From: Sporichthyaceae bacterium
GTDB taxonomy: Bacteria > Actinomycetota > Actinomycetes > JACCYY01
Assembly (NCBI GenBank): GCA_013696235.1
Contig: JACCYY010000287.1
Location: 1-7,717, forward strand
Direction of reading: 5' to 3'
Length of the DNA: 7,717 nt
How positions within the stretch are numbered: the first letter of the stretch is position 1; every line of letters starts with the position of its first letter. The notes beneath the pieces were generated by a model, which saw only the letters and a list, made by a program, of their open reading frames with translations, did not search any database and was not told the origin of the DNA. The position numbers and the translations under genes are program-made. Positions 5,558-7,717 of this stretch are shown here, in pieces.

Positions 5558-6988
5558 GTGCCGCATCGAGTGCTGTCGGTTGCTGGACCGGATGCGCCGG
5601 AGCTCGCCGCGGCCCTGGCCGAGCTTCGCCAGCAGATGGGTGTGCCCGCCGACTTCCCTTCGGAGGTGCTGGCTGAGGCGGACGCCGCGGTCCAGTCGCC
5701 ACAGCTGCCGACCGAGGACCGCACCGACATCCCGTTCGTCACGATCGACCCGCTCGGCGCGCGCGATCTCGACCAGGCGTTCCACCTCGAGCGGCCCGGG
5801 CCGGGATATCTCGTGCGGTACGCCATCGCCGACGTCAGCGCGTTCGTCCGGCCCGGCGGTGCGGTCGAGGCCGAGGCCCAGCGGCGAGGGCAGACGCTCT
5901 ACGCGCCCGACATCGTCACCCTGCTGCACCCACCGTCGATCGCTCACGACGCCGGCAGCCTGCTGCCCGGCCAGGACCGCCCGGCGCTCGTCTGGACGAT
6001 CGAGCTGGACGAGCACGGCGAGAGCGTCGGCGTCGACGTGCGGCGAGCACTGGTGCGCAGCCGCGCGCAGCTGGACTACCCGTCCGTCCAGCGCGCGCTC
6101 GACGACGGTACGGCGGACGAGCAGCTCGTACGGCTCCGCGAGATCGGTGAGCTGCGGCAGGCCCGTGAACGCGAGCGTGGTGGCATCACGCTGCCTATCC
6201 CCGAGCAGCAGGTCAGCCGGACCGGGGAGGGCTGGCAGCTCGCGTACGAGGCGCCGCTGCCGGTCGAGAGCTGGAACGCGCAGATCTCGTTGATGACTGG
6301 CATGGCCGCGGCCGAGCTGATGCTCTACGCGGAGGTGGGCATCCTTCGCACGCTGCCGGAGCCGTCCGCCTCGGCGATCCGCCAGATGCGTCGCGTCGCG
6401 ACCGGGCTCGGCGTGCCCTGGCCGCCCCGGACGAGCCACGACGAGTTCGTCCGAACCCTCGACCCGGCGAAGCCTCCTCATGCCGCCCTCGTCGCGGCTG
6501 CGACAGGCCTCTTGCGCGGTGCTGGGTACGTCGCGTTCGACGGTGGCGTTCCGGAGCAGGCCGTGCACGCCGGCGTCGCCTCGGAGTACGCCCACGCGAC
6601 GGCACCCTTGCGGCGGCTCGTCGACCGCTACGTCGGCGAGGTCTGCGTCGCTCTCTGCGCCGACCGCGAGCCGCCGGTCTGGTTGCGTTCCGCGCTGCCC
6701 CGCATCGCGGCGCTGATGACGCAGTCCGCGGCCCGGGCCAGTCAGTACGAGAGCGCGATCGTGTCGATCTTCGAGGCGGTCCTGCTCTCCGACCGGGTCG
6801 GCGATCTGTTCGACGCCGTGGTGATCGACGTCGACGACGACGGGGAGAACGCGCTGGTTCAGATCCGCGACCCGGCCGTGATCGCGCGCTGCACCGGCCG
6901 GCTGAGACTCGGCGGGGAGGTCCGCGTCCGGCTCGTCGAGGCTGACGTGATGGCCCGCCGGGTGAGCTTCGCGCCGGTCGGGACCTGA
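5558..6988 (+). CDS. RNB-domain exoribonuclease (RNase II/R family), short form
   Basis: The 476 residues are mostly one RNB domain (about 52-365), which degrades RNA from the 3' end using Mg2+. The metal-binding motif is IDPLGARDLDQAFHL, giving Asp64, Asp70 and Asp72. The position of the fourth acidic residue of E. coli RNase II (Asp210) is Gln73. The second hallmark, YAHATAPLRRLVDRY at 344-358, matches the TSPIRR region that contacts RNA. There are no N-terminal cold-shock domains. The last 65 residues (from about 412) have alternating strands, as in a small S1/OB fold. At 476 residues it is well below RNase II (about 640) or RNase R (about 800). Such short RNB proteins are common in actinobacteria. 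The GTG start fits the leaderless promoter just upstream and keeps the N-terminus compact. Confidence 0.9.
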   Translation: MPHRVLSVAGPDAPELAAALAELRQQMGVPADFPSEVLAEADAAVQSPQLPTEDRTDIPFVTIDPLGARDLDQAFHLERPGPGYLVRYAIADVSAFVRPGGAVEAEAQRRGQTLYAPDIVTLLHPPSIAHDAGSLLPGQDRPALVWTIELDEHGESVGVDVRRALVRSRAQLDYPSVQRALDDGTADEQLVRLREIGELRQARERERGGITLPIPEQQVSRTGEGWQLAYEAPLPVESWNAQISLMTGMAAAELMLYAEVGILRTLPEPSASAIRQMRRVATGLGVPWPPRTSHDEFVRTLDPAKPPHAALVAAATGLLRGAGYVAFDGGVPEQAVHAGVASEYAHATAPLRRLVDRYVGEVCVALCADREPPVWLRSALPRIAALMTQSAARASQYESAIVSIFEAVLLSDRVGDLFDAVVIDVDDDGENALVQIRDPAVIARCTGRLRLGGEVRVRLVEADVMARRVSFAPVGT

Positions 6989-7020
6989 TCCGTCCGATTG
7001 GTCCGGGGCCGGATCGACCA

Positions 7021-7059
7021 GATGAGAGTCCTCTCATCCTTCCCTCATGTAGACCTCAA
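7021..7059 (+). promoter_or_regulatory. Palindrome plus three 11-bp-spaced CTCAT repeats (likely operator)
   Basis: GATGAGAG-TC-CTCTCATC at 7021-7038 is a perfect 8-bp inverted repeat. Overlapping it, CTCAT occurs at 7033-7037 and 7044-7048, and CTCAA at 7055-7059, each exactly 11 bases apart. Direct repeats at one-turn spacing are the usual target of OmpR/PhoB-type regulators, and the operon that follows contains one. Autoregulation is therefore the likely role, by inference. Confidence 0.5.
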
Positions 7060-7084
7060 GCCCCGAACCGAGCATGAACAGATG

Positions 7085-7465
7085 ATGAGTCGTGCCCGCT
7101 GGTCCCTGGTGGCTGCCTCCACCACCGTCGTTGCGATGGCCTGGTTCGCAGCCGGCGCGCTGGGTGAGTCCGCACCTCCGGACATCGGATCCAGGATCAT
7201 GGTCGGGCCGTCGGTCGAGCCGGTCTCCGACGAGCTCGGCGGCGTACGGGTGGATCCGGACGATGGTGCGACGATTGGCACGGCGCCGGAGCCGCTGACG
7301 GCGACCTCCCCGACCGTTGCGCCCGCGCCGGCGGCGCCACCTCCGGCCCCACCGGCGCCGCCGCCTCCGGATGACGACGGCCCGGGCGATGATGACGACG
7401 ACGACGATGACGGACCAGAAGACGACGGGCCGGGCGACGGAGACGATGACGCGAGTGACGGATGA
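7085..7465 (+). CDS. Small secreted or membrane-tethered protein with polyacidic tail
   Basis: The protein has 126 residues from ATG 7085; an adjacent in-frame ATG at 7082 is equally possible. Residues 1-28 are a signal peptide or anchor (MSRARWSLVAASTTVVAMAW, Ala/Gly after). A neutral linker follows, then a Pro/Ala tract at 80-95, then an Asp-dominated tail at 96-126 with a run of eight Asp. No enzymatic domain is seen. Hydrophilic acidic exported proteins of this kind are often found in front of actinobacterial two-component genes. An envelope cation-binding or sensing role is possible but unproven. The region lacks a clear ribosome site. Use of G/C-ending codons continues through the Asp run (mostly GAC/GAT), so the tail is really translated. 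Confidence 0.7.
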   Translation: MSRARWSLVAASTTVVAMAWFAAGALGESAPPDIGSRIMVGPSVEPVSDELGGVRVDPDDGATIGTAPEPLTATSPTVAPAPAAPPPAPPAPPPPDDDGPGDDDDDDDDGPEDDGPGDGDDDASDG

Positions 7466-7633
7466 GTCCATGCTCCCGGCCGACGGAGCGGCGGCGTCAC
7501 TGCGCGCAGCCACATCGTCGGTTGGCTGCTGCTGCTCGCTGCCATGGCGCTGGCGGCGAACCACGCGCAGGCTCGGCTGGACCTCAGCGCGACGCCAGCC
7601 CTGATCCCCGTCCCATCGGAGGCACCACGATGA
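7466..7633 (+). pseudogene. Short membrane-segment frame without a clear start, overlapping the regulator
   Basis: After the TGA of the acidic protein the same frame stays open to a TGA at 7631-7633, which overlaps the regulator's ATG as ATGA. It has strong G/C third-position bias from about 7496 and encodes a basic stretch, then a membrane segment (HIVGWLLLLAAMALAANHAQ), then RLDLSATPALIPVP. The pattern resembles the first membrane helix of sensor kinases. The only standard in-frame start is ATG 7544, inside the helix. A frame from GTG 7455 (VTDESMLPADGAAASLRAA) would join it with a single frameshift near 7500. It may be a small membrane protein with an unusual start, a frameshifted gene, or a kinase remnant. 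Confidence 0.35.
7618..7622 (+). promoter_or_regulatory. GGAGG ribosome site of the response regulator
   Basis: A perfect GGAGG lies seven bases before ATG 7630, fixing the regulator's start. It falls within the coding end of the preceding membrane-segment frame. Confidence 0.75.
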
Positions 7634-7717
7634 ACCGCATCCTGATCGCCGAGGACGAAGCGCGTATCGCGTCGTTCCTGGAGAAGGGCCTGCGCAGCAA
7701 CGGCTTCGTCACCACGA
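7630..7717 (+). CDS. Response regulator receiver domain, OmpR/PhoB type, cut by window end
   Basis: Only 29 residues are present. MNRILIAEDEARIASFLEKG begins with a hydrophobic strand and the acidic pair Glu8-Asp9 of the receiver phosphorylation pocket. Helix 1 (ARIASFLEKGLRSNGF) matches the CutR/QseB-like branch of OmpR-family regulators. The phospho-accepting Asp and the DNA-binding domain lie beyond the edge. It belongs to the operon headed by the acidic secreted protein. A histidine kinase gene is expected just downstream. Confidence 0.88.
   Translation, partial: MNRILIAEDEARIASFLEKGLRSNGFVTT

Noticed and set aside
4724..6595. 623-residue minus-strand open frame antisense to the phosphatase and RNB genes
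   Set aside because: Both plus-strand genes have intact catalytic motifs and proper codon bias. The antisense frame is open only because of the GC skew of codon positions.
6987..7020. Possible terminator hairpin after the RNB gene (GATCCG/CGGATC or TGGTC/GACCA)
   Set aside because: The two candidate stems compete, loops are long, stems are five to six pairs, and there is no T-tract. This is expected by chance in such GC-rich DNA.

Overview
The window is GC-rich DNA whose genes almost always end codons in G or C. Start signals are a mix of GGAGG ribosome sites and leaderless TANNNT-N6-start arrangements. Together with a Nif3 / coiled-coil zinc-ribbon / histidine-phosphatase gene trio ordered as in Mycobacterium tuberculosis Rv2230c-Rv2229c-Rv2228c, this points to a high-GC actinobacterium. 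I cannot name the genus.

Left part (1 to about 1919): this looks like the right end of an integrated element or its remnant. It holds a secreted RCC1-repeat protein made of four near-identical 50-residue units (248-985). A minus-strand coding scrap (986-1096) abuts its stop codon. Next come a tiny helix-turn-helix protein (1121-1297) and two coupled small unknown genes on the minus strand (1532-1708 and 1356-1535). A 120-bp cluster of three short direct-repeat families (1740-1861) follows, then the 3' part of a tRNA-Val(UAC) (1874-1919) without its 5' half. A tRNA 3' fragment beside integrase-arm-like repeats is the usual signature of a tyrosine-recombinase attachment site. The geometry puts the element to the left and the old chromosome to the right. 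No integrase is visible in the window.

Central backbone (1977-5497): a compact voltage-gated-type K+ channel is followed by a tightly packed set: a Nif3/YqfO-type dinuclear-metal protein, a coiled-coil C4 zinc-ribbon protein that appears to start at CTG inside a CTGA overlap, and a histidine (CobC-like) phosphatase. In mycobacteria that phosphatase is fused behind an RNase HI domain, which is absent here. A short RNB-family exoribonuclease (5558-6988) follows behind its own leaderless-type promoter.

Right end (7021-7717): a palindrome plus three 11-bp-spaced CTCAT-like repeats precede a small secreted protein with a polyproline and polyaspartate tail. After it comes a short membrane-segment reading frame with no clear start. 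An OmpR/PhoB-type response regulator, cut by the window edge, overlaps that frame by ATGA. This looks like the front of an autoregulated two-component operon.

I found no proven new defence or metabolic system. The most informative items are the tRNA-Val attachment scar with its repeat cluster, the CTG start, the loss of the RNase H domain, and the unusual small frames in front of the response regulator.
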